Numbered from the stretch's first letter, positions 28,701 to 40,065 are shown. The stretch: 64,000 bases of DNA from Myrica gale (GCA_963930655.1 OZ005610.1:253001-317000), one strand, 5' to 3'. Notes: generated from the letters alone by a model not told the origin. Made by a program: numbers and translations.

Positions 28701-30174
28701 CAGTGGCAGAACTAGGAATGAAAATCAATCCGGGCAAATTTTTAAAGCAAAATTACTGGAAATTTTTTTCTCATACGTAATGCAAACAAGATATTTCAAT
28801 AATAAAAAAGTGCTGACACCAAATCTCAACATTTGAACAATTAAGAATAATAGCAAACAATATTGGGCTCAACTAAGGTTGTCCTAGGCTCAACAACATC
28901 ACAATCCAACCTAAAAACTACTACACAAATAACATCACTTCCTCCGTTTTCCTTCACAATCCAGCCTACAGTTAAGCAAGAAATGAAAAAAAGTTTTAAA
29001 GAAATGAGATTACCTGCCGCAAATAAGCAAGTATATTGGCAAAGTTCAAATGTGCTTCCAGCAATGGATTTTGATCTTCACTACACAAATCCACATAAAG
29101 AACAATAAGTTAACAAAAAGCCGTGCAATTGACTAGTATAATCCAAACTAGCCCAATTATAAGGTTTTACAAGCAAAGGTTACAAATGTAGGTAAGTGTT
29201 AATGGGATGAAAAATCTTGTACAATAGAACTTGCCAAATGGACTATTGTGCAAGCATGTATATTTATCTACTTGTAATACAAATGCACACAAATAACTGA
29301 TGGAATGCAAAACGACACATAAAATGGTGAAAAACCAAAAAGTGAGGAAAACCAAGAAGTATTGTAAAATCAATAATTAGTAAACTCAATTTTCAAGAGT
29401 TAGAAGCTTAATGTTCTAATGATAATAGGAACCACGGTAGAAACATGCAACCACACAAAGAAATGGAACAATTCTCAGTTTTTGGCACTGAAAAAGTGGC
29501 TAAAGAAAAAGCTACTCAAATTATTATAATGAACCCTAGCACAGATGAACCTTGAGAAAGGTTCAACATTGTGGCTTCAGGTGGAGTGTGTAAATTACCA
29601 ACCATAAAGAGGGAAAACAAATTTTGGGAAAATCTTGAGTAGCATTCACTGTTTGGAGCAAGAAGAAAACCACTCGTTAACTGCACCAGCCGACTTTTTT
29701 GCTTCAGAAGTCCATGGTTTTCCTTTCTCTCCATTTTGCTCAGATATGAAACAGAGTTTTATAGTGGTCAGCACCTACTACTATAAGTTTTAACAAGTTC
29801 CAATTTATCATATTGTTTCTACAATATCTCAACAAGCCAACAAGAGGCAATAGATCATATATCAGACCAGAAAATAAACTTAACAGGACAAAGAAAATAA
29901 ACTTTGAAACCCTCATTGTTTTCTTTTTCTTTCTCCCTTTTCTACTATGATGCTATCTATCTGCCAATGATAGATTCTTGAATTCTTCAATATTTTCAGA
30001 CCCTGTTTTTTAAAAAATAAAATGGGGCTTGGGCCTGATGGGATCAGGCTCAGTCCGCATTTTTTAATTACCCGGGTGAACTTATTTTAAAAAAAAAAAA
30101 TATACATGATTTTTTTTTTCAGGGAAGGACCCTGGGTGGCTGCCCAGGTTCGCCTGAGCCTGGGTCCACCCCTG
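28701..30174. mobile_element. Non-autonomous hAT-type element, 1474 bp, in the pseudogene intron
   Basis: It starts CAGTGGCAGAACTAGG, and its end reverse complemented is CAGGGGTGGACCCAGG, imperfect inverted repeats of the hAT style. A perfect 8-bp duplication ATTGTGCT flanks it (28693-28700 and 30175-30182). The corresponding intron of array copy 3 (36426-36787) lacks it, and intron sequence resumes on the right with TCATGAATCAAGATGATGAG as in copy 2. No transposase-like reading frame was found inside. Confidence 0.88.
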
Positions 30175-30269
30175 ATTGTGCTTTCATGAATCAAGATGAT
30201 GAGATATGAAGGATATTGGGTCTGCTCAAGGTGGAGGGGAGGGGGAAGGGGAGAATGATTTTCGTCTTA

Positions 30270-31165
30270 CGTAGTGGCGGAACCAATACTCAAGTTGAGG
30301 GGGCAAACTCCTAAGACGAAATGAAAAAAAAAAAAAATCTACATAATGCAAAAAGTGTTTTAGAGTTAGAATATCCAAAATTAAATATTAAAAGCATTAA
30401 AAGTATTGTAATCCAGACACACTCATGTACATCTGAGTGTGAGCTTAATCCATACTCTCAGCCCCTCTCTACCACTTGAGTTATTGGGGTGGGTAAAAAA
30501 CAATCAAACTGTGAAACAAAAGTATCTTCGCCGATGATGTTGGCCTCAACTAGGGATTTTCTTTTTCTTCAATAGAAAGAAAATCTGGAATTCTCAAATC
30601 TAGCATTATAAGTAAATCTATTACATTCTTCAATTTTCTGTTTATTCCCCTCGAGTTCAAATTACAGCTGCTTACGGAAGCCATATAATTTATTGCAATT
30701 TTGCTCATGACAGGGTTTTCCATTTCCTTTCTCGTTTAGGTAGAACTAAAGGGTTCTATTATAACTTAGGGAAAAAAAGGGCTCTATTATAATTTATAGC
30801 AATCAACCAGATATAATGTTACTTGGGAAAAAAAACGTCGATTTAAGCTCACTTCTAAGGTGGTAACTTTTTTCTATATTCTTTTAAAACAAAATATATT
30901 AATTAAACTTCAAAATTAAACAGGAGAAAATAGACCGAATTGGAGATTTAAAACCCTTTATTTTCTCGAAAAAGTTGGAAACAAATAAGAGAGAAAAACC
31001 TAGTTGACACCTAACTCGTGACTCGTCTGTAACCAGATATTTTCACTGATTTAGCCAGTGGGGCACTGTCGAATAGGAAAAAGAAAAGGTCCAAAGGGGG
31101 GCGGACTGGGCAGGGAAAGGATTGCCTCCAAAGGCAATCTCATCCAAAGACCCAAAGAGAGGGCA
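30270..31165. other. Unit-specific replacement in the pseudogene intron, possibly a transposon relic
   Basis: Copies 2 and 3 have about 130 bp here (CTGACGTCCC to TTAATTAATC). Copy 1 instead has about 900 bp, beginning TAGTGGCGGAACCAATACTC, which resembles a hAT-type left end. Homology resumes at AGGAACGTAACATTTGCAG. No matching right end or target duplication was found. Confidence 0.4.
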
Positions 31166-32215
31166 GGAACGTAACATTTGCAGATCTCAATATTTTAACT
31201 TATACATGGTCTCTCCCATATTAATGTATATTATCTTTCCGACGTCGCAAGTTTTTGCAAGACAATTTCTTACTTTTGTAAGTGATCGCCAGGTGCAATA
31301 TTACTGGGCAATAATTAACCCAGAGAAGATCAGTGCCCGCGCTTGCCCACTTGTTTGCTTCGACGTTGACTAAAGGACATGCCCATCTTCAGGTGACCAA
31401 AAGCAGCTTGATCCAAAGTGCAACTGTTGCTTAGCTCCAAGGAACTGCACTCTTCACCTGACTGATGGAACTTCAATCCATTGCTGAAGGCCGGTTGCGG
31501 CGGTTCCATGAGTGGACGGCTGGTGGTATTTCACATCTACGAGGGTTAATCATCTGATACATTACTTACATGGAGTGTGGTGAGATTTATATATACCTTT
31601 CAGACTCGTGAATAAAGTGAAATATTAATGTTATATGTTATATATGCAAATTACATTATATGAAAAACTGTGAGATACGGTCAACTTGTCCAAATAAAAG
31701 ATAATCACTAGAATGCAGTACTTTCACACTAGAAGATTGATTTATATTTGAACAATCCATCTTGCGAGCTCTGTAAGCTCCTCAGAGCAAAGGCAAATTG
31801 ACAATTACGTAACGGATGACGAGTGCATGGCTCAGCTGGTTGAGTGTAATCATAGCTTTTACGAGTCTTTTGGTGGCGTACGCCAAAGAAGCACTCTAGT
31901 CTTGTCATCCAAATAATATAACTTAGAATATACTTGCAAGATGCAAGCGGAGACCAAAACGGATACTTTAAACTCCCTGGCTAGCTACCGTTGGCTTGCT
32001 AGCATGTGTATAAAATATTGGAATGACATGCTATTAATTATCTCGTTCCAATATCTTATTAGTGTAGGTTTGACATTAACATTCAAAGTTGTGAACTGAT
32101 GGATTTAAAAACCATACCCATTGAACAATATTGCGACGATCTAGCTGCATGCGCTCCTCGATCGCGAGGTCCTTTTGCAGTTTAATTTATTTTCTCTAAG
32201 CAATTTATGTCTTCC

Positions 32216-33608
32216 ATCTCTTTATTTGAAACCTACTCACACAATTCATTATAAAAAAAGTGGAGTACGAAAAGAAATAACAAATCATTCAAGTCCAAAG
32301 TTTGAGTACATCCAATTTCCTCGGACGCAATAGAGATGAGAATTAACTACAAATTGCTCTCTCAGTATATATAGTGAGACTATTTTCTCTCAATATTTTT
32401 TTCACAAATATCCAACTCCTCTATTTATATTTGGCCTGTGCATGCATTCAATTTAATGCGAAGGCGACATGGAGGCCCCAAATTCAGTTTTGTTAATAAA
32501 TATATTTAAATAATATTTAATGTTAAATCCTAAAAAAATTAAGTTAAATATTTGTATAGATTTTTAGTTAATTTTTATTCTAAAAATAGGCTTATAAAAT
32601 TATTTGATTGAAGGAATCATTAACTCTAATTCTATGAAGTCTACTTATTTAAAGGATATTAATTGCCAATTGATTCAAACTAGTGTCTATAAATTGAACT
32701 CTATAAAGTCTCCTTAACATTAACGCACACCTAATCTATTTAAATTTTTTCCATTAAACATACAAATATACTTGACAAACAAAAATATATTAGGTGGTTT
32801 AAACGGTTGCATGTACTATTAACAACTAAAACCCCCATTGGACTTAACCTGATAAATTACTTGAGATAATTAATACTTGCTTTTTTTTGTTAAGTACATA
32901 CTAAATATCGAAAAATCATCTCTCAATCGTTCTATTTTTTATCAATAGAAAAAATGAGATAATACTTTAAGTTCTAATGATATAAATAAATGAAAATTCT
33001 TCCATTTTTAAGACAACGTTAAAATAACAAATTAAAATGACACTAATTTCGACTACAACACCCATTAATTCGGTAGAAAAAAATAAAGAATTAGAAAATG
33101 ATGAAATTAAATAAATTAGTCGTATTATCAATTAAAAATAATATATTAATAAATCTAGAATATAACATTTTAATAAGTTACATCTAAAAAAATTATAATT
33201 TATTAATATATTATTTTATTGACATATTATAAAATGCCTCGCTTTGAGATTTCATCTAATACCCGGCCAATTGCGTACTGAGACCGCTAACGATTACGTG
33301 AAAGGAAAAGGCATGGCAACAATTGCCGCATGACCTGCATTTAATGATCAATAATCATGTCCCTGAGCTTCATCTCGTCATAACAAGACAAAAGCAACGT
33401 CGTGAGACTTGACTTTTCACACGCGCGCAACATTATCTTCGTTAATTAAACAATCACATTTGACTTTTAATCAGATAGCACTTATATTTCCTGTTAATTT
33501 CAATATACAGATAATCATGCCTCTATCCCGTGACGATTATAGGCTTATAGTTGAGAAAACAGCATATAAATATGCGATGCTAACACCTTCGAAACCACAT
33601 CGGCAACC
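32216..33608. other. AT-rich spacer between array units 1 and 2, and upstream of Pin2-like copy 2
   Basis: The first kilobase is very AT-rich and has no counterpart elsewhere in the window. From about 33390 the sequence matches the 5' flank of the other copies (CACACGCGCAACATTATCTT, AGATAGCACTTATATTTCCT), which is the likely promoter of the 33609 gene. Confidence 0.5.
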
Positions 33609-34205
33609 ATGGCCAAGTACCTTGGGTTCACCGTTCTTCTTCTTGTCTATGGTAAGTACAGTTTTGGCTTCGTTTTCATTTTATTTTTATTTTTTTTAAG
33701 TATATGTTTCTGCTTTCATGAATCATGATGCTGAGATTAAGATATGAAGGATTTTGGGTCTGCTCAAGGTGGAGGGGAGGGGGAAAAGAAGAATGATTCC
33801 GTACGTAGTACTCTCTGACGTCCCCTCATGTATGAACCGGTTCAAATGATCCTGAGTCCTGATCATTGTATATCTCTTCTACGACATGATGCTGAAAGAG
33901 CTATTAATTAATCAGGAACATTTGCAGATCTCATTTTAACTACATGCATGGTCCCTCTCCCTCCCATATTGTATATTATCTTTCCGACGTCGTAAATTTT
34001 TGCTTGACCAGGTGCAATATTACTGGGCAATTACCCAGAGAAGATCATGAGTGCCCCTCCTTGCCCATTTCCTTGCTTCGTCGACGTGGAGTACGTGACA
34101 TGCCCATCTTCAGGTGACAAGAAGCTTGATCCACAGTGCAGCTGTTGCTTAGCTCCAAAGAACTGCACTCTTCACCTCGATGATGGGACTTCAATCCAGT
34201 GCTGA
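33609..34205 (+). CDS. Potato type II (Pin2)-like proteinase inhibitor, 78 aa, copy 2
   Basis: Two exons, 33609-33651 and 34012-34205, give 237 nt and 78 residues. The start MAKYLGFTVLLLVYG|AILLG is a signal peptide, interrupted by the intron in phase 1, the classic position for potato inhibitor II genes. The mature part has eight cysteines spaced C-x3-C-x7-C-x10-C-x1-CC-x5-C-x11-C, with CPSSG, CCLAPKNC and LDDGTSIQC. This closely follows the single-repeat Pin2 pattern. Such proteins are secreted or vacuolar inhibitors of serine proteases, often wound-induced. The usual Asn before CC is absent and spacings differ by one residue in places, so the family call is strong but not certain. An inactive relative or another cysteine-rich peptide class remains possible. 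Confidence 0.8.
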
Positions 34206-36382
34206 AGGGTTGCGGTTCCATGAGTGGACCTTTGTGGTGGTATTTCACATCAACTGAGGGTTAATGATCCTTATACAGTTACTTACATGGAGTGTGATGG
34301 GATTTATATATACCTTTCGGACTCATGAATAAAGTGAAATATTAATGTTATATGTTATGCAGCTCATATCTGCAAATTGTGTGAACTAAGATCAACATTA
34401 TAATTAAGAACTGTGAGATACGGCCAACTTGCCAAAACAAAAAGATAATCACTGGAACAGAGTACTTTCACACTGGATTGGAAGGTTTATACACATAAGG
34501 GAATAAGGATCGATCTCGCGAGCATCTGTAAGCAGTAAGCTCCTTAGAGAAAAGGCGTGCAAATTGACGACGCTACTTACGTAATGGATGACGGGTGCAT
34601 GGCTCAGGCAAATTGACGACGCTAGCTTGTACGAGTCTTTTGGTAGCGTACACGTGAGAATCGCTGTTATAATCTCTTCATCCAAATAATATAACTTGCA
34701 AGATGCAAGCGGAGACCGGCCAAAACGGAGACTTTAAGCTCCCAAAATATTAAATTGCTAATTCTCTCGTTCCAATATCTTGTGAGTGCAGGGTCTGCAT
34801 TAACATTCAAAGTTGTGAACTGAGGGATTTAAAAACCATACCCATTGGACATTACTGCGATCATCTAGCTGCTCCTTGGCAGTCAAAATGGTGGGCCGGT
34901 AGCATTCGTACGTAGGCCGAATGGTCCACTGAATCTTTGTGCCGAAGTGAACCCAACTTGGACCCATTGGCAGTGATCCGCAAAAGCCCACTCGACGGAT
35001 TCTTCCGTTGATGGGGACGTTGCTTTACTTGCTTAACGTATCACTTGATTGACAAACTACCCGTAAAATGGAAACTAATTAATTAACTTTATTCTTATAG
35101 AGACAATTGAATCAATCTTCTGGGAAAAAAGAGAGAAGGAATTTAAATACATATAAGAAAAAGATAACAAGATTATAAGGGCGCAAAAATATTCCGGTTT
35201 CTATCCGGAATTCTGGATCCCATATTTGGATTCCGTATTAGGATTCCGCCTATTCCGATACCGAAACGGATCTCATATTTGGAAATTTCCGGTTACCTCA
35301 TTTTTTTGTGTGAATGTTAGTTATTGTGAAAAGTGGCTTTGCTTTAAAGTTTTAAAGACTAAAGAAATTTGTGAACGTTAGCTATAATTGGCTCTGTTCG
35401 TTGACATGTTAGCACATATGCATGGGTAATGGGTTTGGATTTTTATTTTTCTGGGATCAGGGTAAGTTTGGGCCTTGACTTCAGTTTATCTCTGAGAAAA
35501 AAAATAAAATTTCTGTTTTGCTTAAGCTCTTTGGGAATCTGGGACGTACGAGAGTAGCTAACTAAGTGGCATGTCCATGATAGCTAACTATGAAACTGTA
35601 TAACAGGAACAAGAAAAAGAAAAAAAAACAGCTCATTTTTTGTCCAAAATGCTAAAAAACCAAAGCAAAATCTGGGTCTTTAGGTCCATTAATGAAATCG
35701 AAATAAAATTCTTGGTTCTTGTGGGTACCAGAACCGAAATTCATCCATTCCGGTACTTACCCTTACAAGATTATTAGAGAAATAAGGTATGATAGCTTGA
35801 TATGACCAAACAAAACACAAATTAAATAAGTCATTGACAGAGATTTTGAAACTGTCCATTGACATAAACTTAAGAAGAAACTCATTATGAGAAAAGTGAT
35901 GTATAAAGAGTGGGAATAAATCATTTCAAATTTCCTCAAATTATTTGGACGTTGCAAAATTCAGGCTATGCAGCTGTTAGCTGTATGGAGGACGGCTATA
36001 GAACGGTTAAGTGAAAGAAAAGCAACGCATGACATACATGATACATTCAATGAATAACGTATTCGTTGAACAAAGAATTCATGTGAGTGGGACTTGACTT
36101 TAATCAGATTAGCATATTTGACTTTAATCCTCAAAATTAAAGGCAAGCTGCCACACGCGCAACATTATCTTCGTTAAACAGTCACCATTGACTTTAATCA
36201 GATAGCACTTATATTTCCTGTTAATTTCAATATACAGATGAATCACGCCTGATCTATAGTATATATGCCGTGAGGATTATAGGCTTATAACTGAGAAAAC
36301 AGCATATAAGCGTGGAATATTCGCTTCTGTTTTATTAGAATAAATATGCGATGCTAACACCTTCAAAATCACAAAGGCAACC
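34206..36382. other. Spacer between the two intact Pin2-like genes
   Basis: It holds the downstream flank of unit 2, the unit 2/3 junction near 34879, the MULE-like insertion at 35177-35764, and the upstream flank of unit 3. Short open frames here are shared with unit 1 only through the duplication and show no constraint. Confidence 0.6.
35177..35764. mobile_element. MULE-like non-autonomous element, 588 bp, in array unit 3
   Basis: The left end is AAGGGCGCAAAAATATTCCGG without its last base; the right end reverse complemented starts AAGGGTAAGTACCGGAATGG. A 10-bp direct duplication ACAAGATTAT flanks it (35167-35176 and 35765-35774). Unit 1 carries the uninterrupted site (ACAAGATTATTAGAGAAATA near 27979). 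A 9-11 bp duplication is typical of Mutator-like elements, but the terminal repeats are short, so the superfamily is inferred. Confidence 0.78.
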
Positions 36383-36975
36383 ATGGCCAAGTACCTTGGG
36401 TTAACCGTTCTTCTCCTTGTCTATGGTAAGTACAGTTTTGGGTTCGTTTTCAATTTTTTTTTTAAGTTTTTCTATCCCTTTGTATATGTTGATGAGATAT
36501 GAAGGATTTTGGGTCTGCTCAAGGTGGAGGGGAGGGGGAAGGGGAGAATAATTTCATCTCTGACGTCCCTCTTCCCCTCACGAACCGGTTCAAATGATCC
36601 TGATCATTGTGCATCGCTTCTACGGCATGATGCTGAAAGCTGAGCTATAATTAATTAATCAGGAACGTACATAACATTTGCAGATCTCAATATTTTAACT
36701 ACATGGTCTCTCCCATATTGCATATTATCTTTCCGACGTCGTGAGTTTTTGCAAAGACAATTTCTTACTTTTGTAAGTGATCACCAGGTGCAATATTACT
36801 GGGCAATAACCCAGAGAAGATCAGTGCCCGTGTTTGCCCACTTGTTTGCTTCGACGTGGAGTACATGACATGCCCATCTTCAGGTGTCCAAAAGCTTGAT
36901 CCACAGTGCAACTGTTGCTTAGCTCCAAAGAACTGCACTCTTCACCTCGCTGATGGGACTTCAATCCAGTGCTGA
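36383..36975 (+). CDS. Potato type II (Pin2)-like proteinase inhibitor, 76 aa, copy 3
   Basis: Exons 36383-36425 and 36788-36975 (43+188 nt, 76 residues). It has the same architecture as the 33609 gene: signal peptide MAKYLGLTVLLLVYG, a phase-1 intron inside it, then eight cysteines ending GTSIQC. It differs from copy 2 in the mature N-terminus (NNPEKISARVCPLVCF against NYPEKIMSAPPCPFPCFV). A few loop positions also differ (GVQKL for GDKKL, LADG for LDDG). Changes cluster around the first two cysteines, next to the region expected to carry the reactive loop, so the two copies may inhibit different proteases; that is inference. The 5' flank is nearly identical to that of the pseudogene copy. 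Confidence 0.8.
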
Positions 36976-37806
36976 AGGCCGGTTGCGGCGGTTCCATTAG
37001 TGGACGGCCTTTGTGGTGGTATTTCATATCTACTGAGGGTTAATGATCTGATACAGTTTTTTTTTCTAAGTAATGATCTGATACAGTTACTTACATTGAG
37101 TTTGATGGGATTTATGTATACCTTTCATACTCGTGAATAAAGTGAAATATTAATGTTATATGTTATGCAGCTCATATATACCTGCAAATTGTGTGAACTA
37201 AAATCGACATAATCATATGAATAACTGTGAGATTATACGGTCAACTTGTCCAAAGAAAAGATAATCCCTGGAACAGAGTACTTTCACACTGGAAGCTGGT
37301 TAATTTATATTTAAACACACAAAGAAATAAGGATCGATCTTGCGAGCATCTGTAAGCTCCTTAGAGCAAAGGCAAATTGACGACGACGCTAGTTACGTAA
37401 TGGATGGCAGGGGTGACTCAGGCAAATTGACGATGCTAGATTGTAGCGTACGAGTCTTTTGGTAGCCTACGCGTGAGAAGCACTCTAATCTTTTTCATCC
37501 AAATCATACAACTTACAAGCTGCAATATTTAAGCGGAGACCAAAACGGAGACTTTAAGCTCCCAAAATATTGAAAATTGCTAATTTTCTCGTTCCAATAT
37601 CTTGTGAGTCCAGGGTTTACATTAACATATTTCAAAGTTGTGAACTGAGGGATTTAAAAACCATACCCATTGAACGATATTGCGACGATCTAGCTGCTCC
37701 TCGATCGCGAGGTCCTTCTGTAGACGTTTAATTTATTTTCTCTAAGCAAATTATGTATTTAATGCTCAGTCCGTTGAAAACCTTTACTTAATTTATATTC
37801 GTCTCC

Positions 37807-37808
<2 letters not shown>

Positions 37809-37855
<47 letters not shown>

Positions 37856-37856
37856 T
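37809..37856. repeat. AT microsatellite
   Basis: An (AT)n tract of about 48 bp with one phase break, just beyond the end of array unit 3. Confidence 0.92.
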
Positions 37857-38441
37857 TGTTTGCTTTATTCTTGGCCCTCAATTAGGACCGCAGAGGTATT
37901 ATATATATATATCAATATTGTCAATTAAAATATGAGGTCGCGCACGTACGTATTCAAGGCTGATTTGGGGTTATCATTATACTAAGCTGATCTGGATTTA
38001 ATATTGGAGTTTAAGTTTAACCAGCCCGATTCATTGATCTTGCCGGCCGGCCGGCCAGGAAAGAAAAAGTGAAAAAAAAATTAATCAGAAAAGAAAACTG
38101 AAATCTCAAGTCCATTAGCCGGCCCCGGTAACTAATTAATGAGATCTATAATATTTGCAAGTACGGAGCAATTAATATAAAATCACCATAAAGCTAGCAA
38201 TAGAGACTGAATTGTCTGATCTTTTCATTCGATCGATCTGTGCAATAATTAATATTGGGTTAGGCCAGTAACCCAATTCTCTGGCTGATCAATTCTACAA
38301 GACAACGCTAATTTACCTCATCTGCTGGAACCGCGTAGATGTAGAATTAATCCTGCAGGGTGAATCAAGTGGAAAAAAATAAGTTCGTTTTATTTCGAGT
38401 GGGTGTTTGACTAAAATTTTCTCTCATATTATCTTAGGTTA

Positions 38442-38740
38442 TGTTCGTTTTGAGTAAAAAAAGTAGGATTTTAGAGAAGTTGTGAATTTTTATATTGAAT
38501 AATGTTTTATTTGTGTTTGTGTAAAGTGGAAAGAGAAATGATTTGATGTAATTGTTTAATAAAAAAAATATTGGAGATATGTGAAAAAGTATAGAAAAAG
38601 AAAATTTATGTTGAATAAAAAATTTAAAAATTGTTGGAGATTGTGTAAAATGTATTGGTATTTGTGTTTGAATTCTGAATATGTTCGATGGTAGATTTGT
38701 GAATATACTTAGAATCCTGAAAAAAGAATGAAAACGAACA
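38442..38740. mobile_element. MITE, 299 bp, TA target duplication
   Basis: Ends are TGTTCGTTTT and AAAACGAACA. The inverted repeat continues imperfectly for about 30 bp (AGGATTTTA against AGGATTCTA). It is flanked by TA on both sides (38440-38441 and 38741-38742). The interior is AT-rich and non-coding. TA duplications fit Tc1/mariner-type MITEs, but the terminal sequence is not the classic Stowaway one. Confidence 0.7.
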
Positions 38741-39611
38741 TATCTCTAGTTTTCCTCTCACATTGCCACATGTTGATCTCAGTGTTCAGACTTCAGCGGC
38801 AAGAGGAGTTTCGCACCCCTTTATGCATATATAGGAAGGTTGGGAAACTCGTCAACTCTACCAATTAGAACATATATAATAAATTTAATAGAGAAGATAT
38901 AGGAAATAATTAAATGAGAGCCCCCTTCATTGCACCAAAAAGTTAGAGACGATCAGGAGGAGTACTGCAGTTTATATATCCATTCGAAGCAGCAGAAGAT
39001 CACATATATATATATATTTGATATTAATCCTGATTGCTTTAAGCGCTTCATATAATTGATTTAACCCTCTCTCTTTTTATTGGTCACTACGTACGAGGCC
39101 GGCCCTAATTTTTTGGATGGAAATAAATTATATATGCTAGCTGTTTTGTTCGATCGGATCATTAAAGCGGGGCAGAAAATTTTAGGAAGTTAATTTGTAA
39201 ACATATGTACCTCGCATTGTACCAATTAGCTAGTAACGTCTCATCGTGCCCATCACACATATATTATAGTTGTGACCACCATTACCCAATATCTCGAATT
39301 AAGATGATGAGATATTCAGAGTAGTACTAGATTAATATATGGCAATGTGAAGCATATTTTGTACCTACATTACAATTAGATTCTGATCTTGCTCGTACGT
39401 TGTTTAGATATATATGCATGTGCATATGGTTCGTATTCAAACTTGGTTGATTTTTGCTAGCATGACATGTGGCAATTGTATGTAGGTTTGACAGGGCATG
39501 ACACCGTTCCAAATCCAATCTACTTAGAAACACATTAATTTGTTAGGCTAGCAGTAGCACGTACATGGAGGTGCTTTATATTAGTTAAAATTAATCAAAC
39601 GTACGTAAAAT

Positions 39612-40065
39612 CAGGGCCGGCTCAAGGGTAAGGCAAGTTAAGCGGTGGCCTAAGGCCTCACCCTGAGCAAGGCCCCGTAAAGACTAAAATTTTTTTTTTA
39701 TATTATAGATGATCTAAAAATAAAAAGACAACTGAGTTAATAAAAAAAAAACAAAATACAATCTTTTCATATTTTTTTATCATGAGTGGACATATATATT
39801 TCTTCAAGACTTCCTAATTCTTTTTTAGATATTTCTAAACTTTGCTCAAAGAGAAAAAATGTCTTATAAATTTCTTAATTGTTCTAGTCATGGGGTCTTG
39901 ATGTCATGTATGAGGGCCTCATAAAAAATAATTAATGGGGCGTTTAATATTTTATATTAAATTTAATAATTTTCAGGTAATTTTAAATATTTTATATTAA
40001 ATTTTATATAAAAAGCCTATTAATTTATTTTGCCTTAGTCCTCCATTTTATTTGAGCCGGCCCTG
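39612..40065. mobile_element. Short non-autonomous hAT-type element, 454 bp (same family as 27442)
   Basis: Left end CAGGGCCGGCTCAAGG; right end reverse complemented CAGGGCCGGCTCAAA. Flanks are CGTAAAAT (39604-39611) and CGTAAAAC (40066-40073), an 8-bp duplication with one mismatch. The termini match the element at 27442 over 11-12 bp and the interior is similarly AT-rich. Confidence 0.85.

Larger units (their letters stand above)
28594..31487 (+). pseudogene. Pin2-like proteinase inhibitor pseudogene (array copy 1)
   Basis: Exon 1 remnant is 28594-28628 and exon 2 is 31293-31487, the same two-exon layout as the intact copies at 33609 and 36383. Relative to them, exon 1 lacks 13 bp in the signal-peptide region. 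An extra ATGC creates an alternative upstream ATG. Exon 2 has a 3-bp insertion that makes a TAA after LLGNN and a second stop (GACTAA) where the others read DVEY. The rest of exon 2, including the cysteine codons and the final TGC TGA, is still easy to align. The intron has grown to about 2.7 kb through a hAT insertion (28701-30174) and a second unrelated replacement. No working product is expected. Confidence 0.88.
27282..37760. repeat. Tandem segmental duplication, three units, each with a Pin2-like gene
   Basis: Three related blocks share sequence far outside the coding exons. Unit 1 is about 27282-32215, unit 2 about 33240-34878 and unit 3 about 34879-37760. Units 1 and 3 both begin AGTCAAAATGGTGGGCCGGT (27282 and 34884) and share the AAGGAATTTAAATACATATA region. 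Both end in a shared GCGACGATCTAGCTGC / CTCGATCGCGAGGTCC block (about 32135 and 37680). Unit 2 runs directly into unit 3 near 34879. Indels between the units expose transposon insertions that are specific to one unit. About 1 kb of AT-rich, non-homologous DNA separates units 1 and 2. Confidence 0.85.

Noticed and set aside
31815-31865. tRNA-like stretch GCATGGCTCAGCTGGTTGAG
   Set aside because: It resembles a tRNA A box, but no cloverleaf or B box follows and the paralogous blocks in the other array units do not preserve it.
38041-38056. GCCGGCCGGCCGGCC as a CpG island or regulatory site
   Set aside because: Only about 16 bp long in otherwise AT-rich DNA and not near a transcription start; no further support.
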